Notes under the pieces: generated by a model
Told to the model about the DNA's origin: nothing
Database searches by the model: none
The model's input: the letters and a program-made list of their open reading frames with translations, nothing else
Shown here: in pieces, positions 19,327-29,075 of the stretch
Layout of the letters: the number at the start of each line of letters is the position of its first letter
How positions within the stretch are numbered: position 1 is the stretch's first letter
Assembly (NCBI GenBank): GCA_944376065.1
Contig: CALWBL010000009.1
Span: forward strand, 1 to 64,000
DNA length: 64,000 bases
Reading direction: 5' to 3'
Source of the DNA: an uncultured Butyricicoccus sp.
GTDB lineage: Bacteria; Bacillota; Clostridia; Oscillospirales; Butyricicoccaceae
Translations under genes and position numbers: made by a program

Positions 19327-22300
19327 TTACATATCAATATCAAAATCGCCATCGCCATAAGAATCTTCAGCAGAGAAATCATCTTCGCCTTCAAATTCCG
19401 AAGCAGCGTCAAATGCACTTAAATCAATATCGCCTTCTTCTGCATCGTTGATACCATATCCAGCAGCAGCAAATTCTTCATCTGTGCCAACATTTGCGGT
19501 TTCTTCGATTGGGCGACCTGTTTCTTCATCGTCCTCTTCTTCAGACAACTCAATTACTTCCATGTTCTCATCAAGAACCTTAATATCAAGACAAAGCGAC
19601 TGAAGTTCCTTAACAAGAACCTTAAATGATTCAGGAACACCAGGCTGCGGAACATTGTGTCCCTTAACAATAGCCTCATAAGTCTTAACACGTCCGGTTA
19701 TGTCGTCGGATTTAACAGTTAAGATTTCCTGAAGTGTATAAGCTGCACCATAAGCCTCTAAAGCCCAAACTTCCATTTCACCGAAACGCTGACCGCCAAA
19801 CTGAGCTTTACCACCTAGAGGCTGCTGAGTTACAAGTGAGTAAGGTCCAGTAGAACGAGCATGGATTTTATCATCAACAAGATGGTGTAGCTTGAGGTAA
19901 TACATATAACCAACTGTTACAGGGTTGTCGAACTTATCACCAGTACGTCCATCATAAAGAACACTCTTACCATCTGGAGAAACACCAGCCGCAACAAGAG
20001 TTTCCTTAATATCATCAAGTGTTGCGCCGTCGAATACAGGGGTTTCAATCTTCCAGCCGAGTTTCTTTGCAGCAAATCCAAGATGCACTTCAAGAACCTG
20101 ACCAATGTTCATACGGCTAGGAACGCCCAGAGGGTTCAGAACAATGTCAAGAGGGGTACCATCTTCCAGGAAAGGCATATCTTCCTGAGGTAAAATACGG
20201 GAAACGACACCCTTGTTACCATGTCGACCCGCCATCTTATCACCAACGGAGATTTTACGCTTTTGAGCGATATAAACACGAACAACCATGTTTACTCCTG
20301 GAGAAAGCTCATCGCCGTTTTCACGGGTAAATACCTTAACATCGACAACAATACCAGACTCACCATGAGGAGCTCTTAAAGAGGTATCTCGAACTTCACG
20401 AGCCTTTTCGCCAAAGATAGCACGCAGCAAACGTTCTTCTGCTGTTAGTTCGGTTTCGCCCTTAGGAGTTACCTTACCAACAAGGATATCACCAGCATGA
20501 ACTTCCGCACCAACACGTATAACACCACGCTCATCAAGGTCACGCAGAGCATCTTCGCCAACGTTTGGAACATCACGAGTGATTTCTTCTGGACCCAGCT
20601 TTGTATCACGTGATTCGGATTCATATTCCTCAATGTGGATAGAGGTGTACATATCTTCACGAACTAAACGCTCGTTAAGCAGGACAGCGTCCTCGTAGTT
20701 ATAACCTTCCCAAGTCATAAAGCCGATAAGTGCGTTCTTACCAAGTGCAATTTCGCCCTTATCTGTAGATGGACCATCAGCTAAAACATCACCCTTTTTA
20801 ACACGCTCACCAAGGTCAACAATAGGACGCATGTTAATACATGTAGACTGGTTGGAACGTAAGAACTTAGTCAGTTGATATGTCTTTTCCAGACCGTTGT
20901 CATATCTTACACAAACCTCACGAGCAGTAGCACGGGTAACAGTTCCATCATCTTCAGCAAGAGGAATCGTTCCAGAGTCAACAGCGGCTTTATACTCCAT
21001 ACCAGTTGCAACGATAGGAGCCTCTGTGCGCAGAAGCGGCACAGCCTGACGCTGCATGTTCGCACCCATTAACGCACGGTTTGCGTCGTCATGCTCGAGG
21101 AATGGAATGAAAGCTGTAGCAACAGATACCATCATACGAGGTGAAACGTCCATAAGGTCAACATCTTTGCGGTCAACCTCAACGAACTCATCACGCATAC
21201 GGCAAGTAATACGCTCATTTTTCAGACAGCCATTTTCATCTAGCGGCTCAGTAGCCTGACAAACGATAAATTCATCTTCCACATCAGCGGTCATATAACG
21301 AACTTCATTTGTAACCTTACCTGATTCCTTATCAATTACACGATAAGGAGCCTCGATAAATCCAAAATCGTTAATTCTAGCATAGGTAGCCAGATAGGAT
21401 ATAAGACCGATATTAGGTCCTTCAGGGGTTTCTATAGGACATAGACGACCATAGTGAGAATAATGAACGTCACGAACCTCGAAAGATGCACGGTCACGTG
21501 ACAAACCGCCAGGACCAAGAGCGGACATACGACGTTTATGAGTTAGCTCAGCCAAAGGGTTATTTTGGTCCATAAACTGTGACAGAGGAGAAGAACCAAA
21601 AAATTCTTTAATTGCAGCAGTAACAGGACGAATGTTGATAAGGCTTTGAGGGGTCACAGATGTTAGATCCTGAATTGTCATACGTTCACGTATAACACGC
21701 TCCATACGGCTGAAACCAATGCGGAACTGGTTCTGAAGCAGCTCACCCACACAACGCAGACGACGGTTTCCAAGGTGGTCAATATCGTCTACTCTGCCAA
21801 TACCATTTCCAATATTGAGAAGATAGCAGATAGATGCAAGCATATCATCAACGATAATTGTCTTAGGGATAAGGTCGAGCATACGCTCCTCAATAGCGTT
21901 CTTCATAGCATCGCCAGTAACGCCAGACTCAATAATATCTTTCAGAACAACAAAACGAACCTTTTCCTTAATACCAAGCTGTTCAGCGGTAAATCCTGTG
22001 TGTTCAGAGAAGTCATCAATGTCAACCATACCGTTGCCGAATACCTTAACAGGCTTACCTTCACTTGACTCAACTATAACACCATGAACGCCACGCTTAG
22101 AAATTTCCACAGCCTTTTCACGGGTTAAAATTTCGCTTTCTTCAGCTAAAACTTCTCCTGTCATTGGGTCAACAACAGTTTCAAGCAGTTTTTGACCTGC
22201 AATACGGCGAGCAATATTTAGCTTTTTATTATACTTGTAACGACCAACTGCGGAAATATCATAGCGACGCATATCAAAGAACATAGAGTTCATAAGACTT

Positions 22301-23055
22301 GTGGCAGACTCAACAGAAGGTGGTTCGCCTGGACGCATTTTCTTGTAAATTTCGATTAAAGCCTCTTCAACTGTCTTAGAAGGGTCACGGTCAAGAGTTG
22401 CAAGGATACGCTCATCTTCACCAAACATTTCCAGGATTTCAGCATCGGTCTTGATGCCGATTGCACGAATAAAGGAAGTGATTGGAATTTTACGATTTTT
22501 ATCTATACGAACATAGAAAACATCGTTCATATCGGTTTCATATTCAAGCCAAGCACCACGGTAAGGGATAACAGTAGCTGATAATAAAGCCTTGTCAGTC
22601 TTGTCCAGTTCACGACCGTAGTAAACACCTGGGGAACGAACAATCTGAGAAACGATAGCGCGTTCTGCACCGTTGATGATAAATGTACCAGACTCGGTCA
22701 TACGAGGGAAATCGCCCATAAAGATTTCCTGTTCTTTTATTTCGCCTGTTTCCTTGTTGTGCAAACGCATACTAACCTTCAGAGGGCAAGCATATGTCGC
22801 ATCACGAGCCTTACATTCCTCTACGCTGTACTTTGGGGTATCCTCCAGCTTATAGCCGATGAAAGACAGCTCAAGGTTTCCTGTGTAGTCAGTAATTGAT
22901 GCAACATCATCAAATACCTCACGCAGACCATCGGTTAGAAACCATTCGTATGACTTCTTTTGAACTTCGATAAGGTTCGGCATTTCAAGAATCTCATCGA
23001 TTCGTGCGAAGCTCTTTCGGGTGGTTTTGCCGTGTTGTACGTCTTTTACCATCAT
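19327..23055 (-). CDS. rpoB: DNA-directed RNA polymerase subunit beta
   Basis: The beta subunit forms the rifampicin pocket and half of the active site. Recognisable regions are [20 protein letters not shown] and [19 protein letters not shown] (rifampicin region), [27 protein letters not shown] and [20 protein letters not shown]. At 1242 residues it carries a strongly acidic C-terminal extension of about 65 residues ([10 protein letters not shown] to GDGDFDIDM). The gene is not preceded by rplJL as in most Firmicutes but by its own promoter and an unrelated gene. Start: ATG-ATG after AGGAGTGATGGG; either ATG may be used. Confidence 0.97.
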   Translation of the reverse strand: MMVKDVQHGKTTRKSFARIDEILEMPNLIEVQKKSYEWFLTDGLREVFDDVASITDYTGNLELSFIGYKLEDTPKYSVEECKARDATYACPLKVSMRLHNKETGEIKEQEIFMGDFPRMTESGTFIINGAERAIVSQIVRSPGVYYGRELDKTDKALLSATVIPYRGAWLEYETDMNDVFYVRIDKNRKIPITSFIRAIGIKTDAEILEMFGEDERILATLDRDPSKTVEEALIEIYKKMRPGEPPSVESATSLMNSMFFDMRRYDISAVGRYKYNKKLNIARRIAGQKLLETVVDPMTGEVLAEESEILTREKAVEISKRGVHGVIVESSEGKPVKVFGNGMVDIDDFSEHTGFTAEQLGIKEKVRFVVLKDIIESGVTGDAMKNAIEERMLDLIPKTIIVDDMLASICYLLNIGNGIGRVDDIDHLGNRRLRCVGELLQNQFRIGFSRMERVIRERMTIQDLTSVTPQSLINIRPVTAAIKEFFGSSPLSQFMDQNNPLAELTHKRRMSALGPGGLSRDRASFEVRDVHYSHYGRLCPIETPEGPNIGLISYLATYARINDFGFIEAPYRVIDKESGKVTNEVRYMTADVEDEFIVCQATEPLDENGCLKNERITCRMRDEFVEVDRKDVDLMDVSPRMMVSVATAFIPFLEHDDANRALMGANMQRQAVPLLRTEAPIVATGMEYKAAVDSGTIPLAEDDGTVTRATAREVCVRYDNGLEKTYQLTKFLRSNQSTCINMRPIVDLGERVKKGDVLADGPSTDKGEIALGKNALIGFMTWEGYNYEDAVLLNERLVREDMYTSIHIEEYESESRDTKLGPEEITRDVPNVGEDALRDLDERGVIRVGAEVHAGDILVGKVTPKGETELTAEERLLRAIFGEKAREVRDTSLRAPHGESGIVVDVKVFTRENGDELSPGVNMVVRVYIAQKRKISVGDKMAGRHGNKGVVSRILPQEDMPFLEDGTPLDIVLNPLGVPSRMNIGQVLEVHLGFAAKKLGWKIETPVFDGATLDDIKETLVAAGVSPDGKSVLYDGRTGDKFDNPVTVGYMYYLKLHHLVDDKIHARSTGPYSLVTQQPLGGKAQFGGQRFGEMEVWALEAYGAAYTLQEILTVKSDDITGRVKTYEAIVKGHNVPQPGVPESFKVLVKELQSLCLDIKVLDENMEVIELSEEEDDEETGRPIEETANVGTDEEFAAAGYGINDAEEGDIDLSAFDAASEFEGEDDFSAEDSYGDGDFDIDM

Positions 23056-23200
23056 TTTGAACCCATCACTCCTTTGCAGTGTCTAAATGTTTTGATACGC
23101 TTGGTAGCGTTGTAAAAATCAATATGTTGTGCTTGCTTTTCCACAAAAATCATGATATCATGTTTGTGATTATAAATGAAAATCTATTGATTTATATAAG
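23056..23200 (-). promoter_or_regulatory. rpoBC 5' leader with hairpins
   Basis: About 145 bases lie between the predicted start and rpoB. The leader contains a hairpin centred on the palindrome CATGATATCATG (23151-23162), extended by CACAAA and TTTTGTG flanks, and a second small hairpin ACGCT-N3-AGCGT near 23098-23112. No terminator is seen in it. Confidence 0.45.
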
Positions 23201-23206
23201 CGACTT

Positions 23207-23236
23207 ATTATATCATTTTTAGCACTACTTTGTCAA
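23207..23236 (-). promoter_or_regulatory. strong sigma-A promoter of rpoBC
   Basis: Minus-strand consensus TTGACA and TATAAT with an 18-base spacer. It places the start near 23200. Confidence 0.85.
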
Positions 23237-23294
23237 TGATATTTCATATAATTTAACTATAAACAAAAAATTTTTTACATTATTGTGTCATTTT

Positions 23295-23329
23295 ACGAAC
23301 AAAAGCAATCGTCTTTTGTTCGTTTTTTT
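23295..23329 (+). terminator. plus-strand terminator with no obvious upstream gene
   Basis: Eleven-bp perfect arms ACGAACAAAAG and CTTTTGTTCGT are followed on the plus strand by a T-run. Both flanking genes are on the minus strand, so this terminator faces the wrong way for them, unless it works from the minus strand without a T-tail. Confidence 0.6.
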
Positions 23330-23355
23330 ATACTTTTTTATTTTCATTGCTAATT

Positions 23356-23817
23356 TCACAAAAAGCATCTGTTTTCACCAAAATCTTGTTCTCTTAAATC
23401 TATAAGCTCTTTTAATCTTTCTAGCATTTTAATAAGTCTTTGCTTTTTCTGCTCTAAATTCTCATCAGTATAATCAAGAAATGAAACCCATTCATCAATA
23501 TTACTACTTACATCATTATAAAGTTTTTTACAAAAGTCAATCATACTTGTATGTGAATACATTACTTCAATATCATCTTGTTTTAAAGCGTATCTATCAT
23601 CATCTTCTATTATAACATGACAATTCCAAAAGCTCACTGTACATAACATTCTATTAGGCTCAAGGAAACCTTTTACACAAAAAGGCTGCATCACTTCGAG
23701 ACCATGTATTGCTTGCTCTATCCATTCAAATGCAATATCATCAAGATAGCTTAAACCAAACACTTCTACTCCTTCAAGCATAAAATCAGTCCACCCATTA
23801 TATGGTTTTGAAAGCAT
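23356..23817 (-). CDS. hypothetical protein, 153 residues
   Basis: I do not recognise this soluble protein. It is rich in acidic and aromatic residues: FGLSYLDDIAFEWIEQAIHGLEVMQPF, then FWNCHVIIEDDDRYAL, and a charged coiled-coil-like helix LEQKKQRLIKMLERLKELIDLRE near the C-terminus. It starts two bases after the moaA stop with an AGGAGG-containing site, so it is co-transcribed with moaA. Co-transcription hints at a metal or cofactor link, but nothing in the sequence proves it. Confidence 0.7.
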   Translation of the reverse strand: MLSKPYNGWTDFMLEGVEVFGLSYLDDIAFEWIEQAIHGLEVMQPFCVKGFLEPNRMLCTVSFWNCHVIIEDDDRYALKQDDIEVMYSHTSMIDFCKKLYNDVSSNIDEWVSFLDYTDENLEQKKQRLIKMLERLKELIDLREQDFGENRCFL

Positions 23818-23819
23818 TT

Positions 23820-24761
23820 TTATCCTCCTATTTGAGACATATTTCGCATTATAAATTGATTTTCATTTAAATAATGGCGTTCAGGCTTAATATTAACGGC
23901 ATATTTTATACGTTTTCTAAGCAAATCATAATTATGCAAAACGTCAGTAAGGTTTACCTCAATATCCGAATGCAGGCAAGGCTTTATCTTGCCATCAGCA
24001 GTGATTCTTATACGGTTGCAATCTGAGCAAAAATTACAGCTCATAGGGGTTATAATACCCACCCTGCCCTTTGCATCTGGGAGTTTATAATATTTTGCTG
24101 GTGCATTGGTATCCTGTGTAGATATTTTAAGCTCTGGCATAATTTCCAATACTTTATCAGCTTTCAAAAGATATTCTTTTGACCATTTAGCGCACCCGCC
24201 TATTGGCATAAGCTCAATAAATCTTACATCAACGTTATGTTTTAGAGTGAATTTTGCAAGACTTTCTATTTGTTTTTCACTTATTCCACGCATCAAAACA
24301 GCATTTATCCTAGTTGTTTCAAACCCAGCATCTAAAGCGCTTTCGAGTCCGTCTAATGCGCTTTTTAAACTTCCGCCTGTTAAAGTATTATAATCCTCAT
24401 CATCAAGCGTATCAAGACTTATATTTATATGTTTTATTCCCGCTTTTTTTAAAGTCAATGCATCATGCTTTAATGTTGTTCCATTTGTTGTTATCGCCCA
24501 ATCAATCGGTGCAAATGAACATATTCTTTTCAAAAGAGGCAGTACATTTTTACGCATTAAAGGTTCTCCACCTGTAAAGCGAATTTTTTCTATTCCCTCG
24601 TCTAAAAGAGCTTTTACTATGTTTTCTACCTCTTTATCTGAAAGCTCATTTATGTGTATTTTGCAGCCATTCTGGGGCATACAATATTTGCATTTCAAAT
24701 TACATTTTTCTGTTAATGAAATACGAGCATATGTAATTTTTCTATTAAATTTATCCAGCAT
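23820..24761 (-). CDS. moaA: GTP 3',8-cyclase (molybdenum cofactor synthesis)
   Basis: MoaA is a radical SAM enzyme that rearranges GTP in the first step of molybdopterin synthesis. The radical SAM cluster motif CNLKCKYC lies near residue 18. IRFTGGEPLMRKN (SAM binding) follows, and the C-terminal second cluster motif is CNFCSDCNRIRITADGKIKPC. I prefer the ATG at 24761 (LDKFNRKITYARISLTEKC); the ATG eight codons upstream has no ribosome binding site. The protein is about 313 residues. No other moa/moe gene is in the window; yqeC is the only other possibly Mo-linked gene. A promoter and an intrinsic terminator lie upstream, so expression may depend on read-through. Confidence 0.92.
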   Translation of the reverse strand: MLDKFNRKITYARISLTEKCNLKCKYCMPQNGCKIHINELSDKEVENIVKALLDEGIEKIRFTGGEPLMRKNVLPLLKRICSFAPIDWAITTNGTTLKHDALTLKKAGIKHINISLDTLDDEDYNTLTGGSLKSALDGLESALDAGFETTRINAVLMRGISEKQIESLAKFTLKHNVDVRFIELMPIGGCAKWSKEYLLKADKVLEIMPELKISTQDTNAPAKYYKLPDAKGRVGIITPMSCNFCSDCNRIRITADGKIKPCLHSDIEVNLTDVLHNYDLLRKRIKYAVNIKPERHYLNENQFIMRNMSQIGG

Positions 24762-24825
24762 AGAATCACATTGCCTTCCATACATTGTTAGTTTTATTAT
24801 ACGCCCAAAATCACATATCTACAAG

Positions 24826-24959
24826 AAAAAATAAGACCACTGACTTATCCAGTGGTCTTACTCCGTTTTAGAAGAGGTGATTGAAATGGGACAAAAAAGA
24901 CTTAATCAAATCTAAACTCAAGATATTTTCATATCTTCCGCACAGAGCTTTTATTGACT
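24826..24959 (-). ncRNA. putative sRNA or attenuated moaA leader, about 130 nt
   Basis: A well-formed promoter (24966-24994) would start an RNA near 24959 that ends at the terminator hairpin 24832-24860 (11-bp arms TAAGACCACTG/CAGTGGTCTTA) and a six-T tract. The RNA contains a perfect hairpin AAGATAT-GAAA-ATATCTT (24920-24937). After that comes an apparently unpaired stretch with UCACCUCUUC (24871-24880 in reverse), complementary to Shine-Dalgarno sequences. Because moaA starts 65 bases beyond the terminator, the element could be a free sRNA or a moaA attenuator. I know no Rfam family that it matches. Confidence 0.55.
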
Positions 24960-24965
24960 GAGTAT

Positions 24966-24994
24966 ATGTTAGCATAGTCTAACATTTTTGTCAA
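24966..24994 (-). promoter_or_regulatory. promoter with internal 20-bp dyad operator
   Basis: Minus-strand TTGACA and TAACAT are 17 bases apart. The spacer and -10 contain the inverted repeat ATGTTAG-N6-CTAACAT (24966-24985), so a dimeric repressor would block RNA polymerase. The TTAG/CTAA half-sites resemble the general form of DtxR-family metal-regulator sites; that link is a guess. Confidence 0.7.
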
Positions 24995-25002
24995 TATATT
25001 TT

Positions 25003-28000
25003 TTAATTTTTTTCGGTAATTAAATTATACTTATCAATCACCTTAGATGAAAGCTCAAGCGGAGTTTCTTCTGGGTTAATTTTAATTGATAAGTAAGGGT
25101 TACTTCCTGCATTTAATAATAATCTGCCCTTAAATTTATCATCACCACACAAAACCGACATTTTCATTATATCTGGTTTTGCAAAATTAAAAATAAGCCT
25201 ATCTTTTTGCTGACGTATTTCAGATATACCCGCTTTTGATGCCTTTGACCTTAAAAGCGCAATATCGAGCAATGCAACAGCCTCAACAGGCGGCTCGCCA
25301 TATCTGTCTATAAGCTCGTCTAATATATCAGAATATGATTTCTTTGAACGAATAAGAGCGATTCTGCGGTATAAATCCACACGCTGACCAGCATCAGGCA
25401 CATAATTATTAGGCAGGTTTGCAGACACAGCTAAATCAGCTAAACACTCAGTTCTAACCTTTGGCGTTTCTCCCTTTTCCTCTAAAACAGCCTCCTCCAA
25501 TAGTTTCAAATATAAGTCATAACCCACACTCATCATATGACCAGACTGCTCAGGACCCAATATATTACCTGCTCCACGGATTTCAAGGTCACGCATAGCA
25601 ATTTTAAAACCGGAGCCAAACTCAGCAAATTCTCTTATAGCCGAAAGACGTTTTTGCGAAATTTCACTTAGTATCTTACCCTTACGATAAGTCAAATAAG
25701 CAAAAGCACGCCTTGATGAACGACCCACACGACCACGAATCTGATGGAGCTGTGCCAGCCCCATATGGTCAGCATTCTCTATAATAAGTGTGTTGGCATT
25801 TGCAATATCAATACCGGTTTCAATAATAGTTGTGCATACTAAAATGTCAATTTCACCGTCAGCCATTTGGGTCATTGTTTTTGTAAGTTCACGTTGACTC
25901 ATTTTGCCATGAACAATACCAATTCTGCTATTTGGCATTTTACGTTGTATGTAAGATGCTGTTTCATCAATATCTTCAACTATATTATGAAGGTAATAAA
26001 CTTGACCGCCTCTTGCAAGTTCTCTACGTATTGCGTCAAAAACTACAGCCTCATTATATTCAAGCACATAAGTTTGAACTGGGTGGCGGTCGTGAGGAGG
26101 TTCTTCAATAGCAGACATATCACGAATACCAGATAAAGCCATATTAAGAGTTCGTGGGATTGGCGTAGCTGAAAGCGTTAGTGTGTCAACTTGTTTGCTT
26201 ATTTCTTTTAGTTTTTCCTTATGAGATACACCGAAACGTTGTTCTTCATCTATTACAAGCAAACCTAAATCCTTAAATTTAATATTTTTATTAAACAGCT
26301 TATGAGTACCAATAATTAAATCAATCATACCTATTTCGAGCTGCTCTAAAATTTTCTTTTGTTCGCTTGCGGTTTTATATCTCGAAATAAGCTCGATTTT
26401 CATAGGATAGCCTGCAAAACGGTTCTGAGCGGTCAAAAAATGCTGTCGAGCAAGCACAGTAGTAGGCACAAGTATAGCGGCCTGTTTTCCTGCGAGTATA
26501 CACTTCATAACTGCACGAAGGGCAACTTCTGTTTTACCAAAACCAACATCACCGCAAAGCAGTCTATCCATTGGTCTATCTGATTCCATATCAGACTTTA
26601 TTTCCTCAATACATCTAAGTTGGTCATCAGTTTCTTCATAAGGGAAAGACTGCTCAAATTCGGCTTGCCAAGCATCATCTTTAGGAAAAGCAAAACCCTT
26701 TTGCCTTGCACGCTCAGCATATAGTTTAATAAGTCCAGCAGCCAAATCTTTTGCAGCAGCCTTAGCCCTATTTTTAGCCTTAGTCCAATCTGTTCCACCT
26801 AGCTTATTTAATTTAGTACGTTCAGATTTTTGACCACTTCCAATATATTTCGATATTAAATCAAGGTTTGTAGCTGGCACATAAAGAAAGTCCGTTCCAG
26901 CAAAAGCAATTTTAACATAATCACGTTCTGCACCATCAATCTTTATACGCTCCATTCCTACAAAGCGACCTATGCCGTGATTTTCATGGACTACCAAATC
27001 ACCAACTGTAAGGTCTGTGTAGCTTTTAACTCTATCACGATTGGATTTATTAGCGGCTTTCTTGGCACGCCTTGCAATAAGTTGACCCTCGGTTAAAATC
27101 GTCAGTTTACTTTCTGGCAAATCAAAACCAGCACTGAGCGTTCCCTGCCTAATTACAACTTCACCTGCTTTTGGCATTTTATCTATTATTTTAGCTGTAA
27201 TATTATGGTCATCAAGAATTTGACACATATTTTCGCATCTTAAATCCGAGCCACATAACACAACCACTCCTCTGCCATCAGCAATATAAGAAGAAATATC
27301 ACTTGCAGCCATATCAAGCTGACCGCCATAAGCGTTCATCTGAGGGATAGTAAAATGGAAAATCGCCTTTGGCTCAAGCTCAGATACAGTATTTAAAAAA
27401 GAATCTAAACGTATGGTTGAAAACTTATGTAAAGCATCAGCAAGCTCCATAAACGATAGACAATAGCCGCTGGATGGCGGAAGTTCTCCACGCTCAATAA
27501 GTGATTGAATATCGTTTTCAATACGCATAGCGAAGCCTTTTGAGCTTTCACGCATACGGGAAGTATCATCAATAAGAATTATTGTATCCTCAGGCAAATA
27601 ATCAAGAGCTGTAGCAGTTTTTTTGTAAATAAGCGGCAAATATTTATCAGCAGCAGCTAGTGTTTTATTTTGTTGTAAAAGCTCAATATCACGCTGTAAA
27701 TTTTGCTCTAGCATAGCGTGTTTACGGCTGCGGTTTCGACAAATCATAGTAAGCTCTACACATAAACCATTTATACCGCCCTCAGCCATATTTGGCAAAG
27801 TTTCCGCACAAGGCAAACAAATAACACTTGATGTTTTCGCACCTCTACGTTGTGAACCTATATCAAAATAAGTTATAGAGTCTATTTCATCTCCCCAAAA
27901 CTCAACACGCACAGGGGTTTTTTGTTGTGGCGGGAATATATCTAAAATGCCACCCCTTATTGAAAACTGACCCGCACCCTCTACTTGCACCGAACGTCTA

Positions 28001-28479
28001 TAACCGGACGCAATAAGTTTTTCACTTATATCATTTAGCTTATATGTTCCACCCTCTAAAATAGTTAGTACAGCATTTTTAAGTGTTTCAGGAGGAATGG
28101 TAAACTGACTTATAGCATTTGTAGATGAAACAATCAGTTTTTTGCCTTGGGTTAAACTCCAAAGAGCAGTTATTCTAGCTTGGTCATATTGATGCGATGA
28201 TGATTCAACATCGAGCATAACAAAATCGCGCTCTGGAATATTCAAAACTTCTTTTTCTGAGAAAGTTGCAATATCATCACTTAGACGTTTTGCTGATGAT
28301 TGGTCATCGGTTAAAATCATCACAGGTCTGCCTGTTTCAATATGCAAAGCTGCCGCAAGCTGTGCCTTGCTTACGGGCGGCAAACCGACTGATAATATAG
28401 GTGTTTTATTTGATTTAACAGCATTAAACAACTGATTGTATTCTTTTATCTTAGAAATACTTAAAGTAATATCTTGCAT
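25003..28479 (-). CDS. mfd: transcription-repair coupling factor Mfd
   Basis: Mfd releases stalled RNA polymerase at DNA lesions and recruits UvrA. The domains are in the usual order: a UvrB-like N-terminal region (SVGLPPVSKAQLAAAL, RRSVQVEGAGQFSIRGGILDIFPP), the RNAP-interacting CarD-like domain (LTVGDLVVHENHGIGRFVGME) and the RecG-like translocase. The translocase has Walker A LLCGDVGFGKTEVALRA, DEEQ box VIDEEQRFGVSH, LSATPIPRTLNMAL and QIRGRVGRSSRRAFAYL. The C-terminal D7 region follows. I prefer the start at 28479 (MQDITLSISK), since the ATG 13 codons upstream lacks a ribosome binding site. The length, about 1158, is normal. Confidence 0.95.
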   Translation of the reverse strand: MQDITLSISKIKEYNQLFNAVKSNKTPILSVGLPPVSKAQLAAALHIETGRPVMILTDDQSSAKRLSDDIATFSEKEVLNIPERDFVMLDVESSSHQYDQARITALWSLTQGKKLIVSSTNAISQFTIPPETLKNAVLTILEGGTYKLNDISEKLIASGYRRSVQVEGAGQFSIRGGILDIFPPQQKTPVRVEFWGDEIDSITYFDIGSQRRGAKTSSVICLPCAETLPNMAEGGINGLCVELTMICRNRSRKHAMLEQNLQRDIELLQQNKTLAAADKYLPLIYKKTATALDYLPEDTIILIDDTSRMRESSKGFAMRIENDIQSLIERGELPPSSGYCLSFMELADALHKFSTIRLDSFLNTVSELEPKAIFHFTIPQMNAYGGQLDMAASDISSYIADGRGVVVLCGSDLRCENMCQILDDHNITAKIIDKMPKAGEVVIRQGTLSAGFDLPESKLTILTEGQLIARRAKKAANKSNRDRVKSYTDLTVGDLVVHENHGIGRFVGMERIKIDGAERDYVKIAFAGTDFLYVPATNLDLISKYIGSGQKSERTKLNKLGGTDWTKAKNRAKAAAKDLAAGLIKLYAERARQKGFAFPKDDAWQAEFEQSFPYEETDDQLRCIEEIKSDMESDRPMDRLLCGDVGFGKTEVALRAVMKCILAGKQAAILVPTTVLARQHFLTAQNRFAGYPMKIELISRYKTASEQKKILEQLEIGMIDLIIGTHKLFNKNIKFKDLGLLVIDEEQRFGVSHKEKLKEISKQVDTLTLSATPIPRTLNMALSGIRDMSAIEEPPHDRHPVQTYVLEYNEAVVFDAIRRELARGGQVYYLHNIVEDIDETASYIQRKMPNSRIGIVHGKMSQRELTKTMTQMADGEIDILVCTTIIETGIDIANANTLIIENADHMGLAQLHQIRGRVGRSSRRAFAYLTYRKGKILSEISQKRLSAIREFAEFGSGFKIAMRDLEIRGAGNILGPEQSGHMMSVGYDLYLKLLEEAVLEEKGETPKVRTECLADLAVSANLPNNYVPDAGQRVDLYRRIALIRSKKSYSDILDELIDRYGEPPVEAVALLDIALLRSKASKAGISEIRQQKDRLIFNFAKPDIMKMSVLCGDDKFKGRLLLNAGSNPYLSIKINPEETPLELSSKVIDKYNLITEKN

Positions 28480-28543
28480 TAAATTATTTTCACCCGCCTT
28501 TAAAAACCATTTTACCATTATAAATAAAAAAATATAGGCATAA

Positions 28544-28570
28544 AAGGGCAGATTTAAAAAATCTGCCCTT
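28544..28570 (-). terminator. nifS-iscU terminator
   Basis: Twelve-bp arms AAGGGCAGATTT and AAATCTGCCCTT, with TTTTATG following on the minus strand. Confidence 0.75.
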
Positions 28571-28589
28571 AAAATTTGCTTATAAAATT

Positions 28590-29033
28590 TTAGTGGTGTT
28601 CACAATGACAATTAGCGCAATCTGTTGTACAACCCAGAATTGGCTCTGGATCTTTTCCCATCTTACGATAATAATCAGCGATTGCAGAGCGTAATGCCTC
28701 CTCAGCCAGTACAGAGCAATGCATCTTTACTGGTGGCAGACCATCAAGAGCTTCAGCAACAGCCTTGTTAGTTAGCCTTAAAGCTTCCTCAATTGTCTTG
28801 CCCTTTACCATTTCGGTAGCCATAGAGCTTGTAGCGATAGCAGCACCGCAACCAAAGGTTTTAAATTTTACGTCCTCAATAACACCATCATCAGAAACCT
28901 TCAGATAGATTTTCATAATATCTCCGCATTTAGCGTTACCTACTTCACCAACACCATCAGCGTCTGGGATTTCACCAACATTGCGAGGGTTAGAAAAATG
29001 GTCATAAACCTTTTCGCTGTATTCCATAGCCAT
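28590..29033 (-). CDS. iscU: Fe-S cluster assembly scaffold (IscU/NifU N-terminal type)
   Basis: The scaffold assembles an iron-sulfur cluster on three cysteines, here in GNAKCGDIMKIYL, TFGCGAAIATSS and MHCSVLAEEAL. The conserved Asp two residues after the first Cys is present. The C-terminus carries an extra Cys/His tail (CTTDCANCHCEHH) common in clostridial NifU-like proteins, which may bind metal. Start MAMEYSEKV at 29033 follows AAAGGAGA; an in-frame TTG three codons upstream is too close to it. It lies 42 bases after nifS, its sulfur donor. Confidence 0.93.
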   Translation of the reverse strand: MAMEYSEKVYDHFSNPRNVGEIPDADGVGEVGNAKCGDIMKIYLKVSDDGVIEDVKFKTFGCGAAIATSSMATEMVKGKTIEEALRLTNKAVAEALDGLPPVKMHCSVLAEEALRSAIADYYRKMGKDPEPILGCTTDCANCHCEHH

Positions 29034-29075
29034 AATAAACAATCTCCTTTATGAGTAAAAAATCAAGATAATATT

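Noticed and set aside
24871..24915. Plus-strand mini-ORF MGQKRLNQI with an apparent ribosome binding site
   Set aside because: There is no plus-strand promoter and the terminator faces the other way; more likely it is the mirror image of an anti-Shine-Dalgarno sRNA. Kept as part of that finding, not as a gene.
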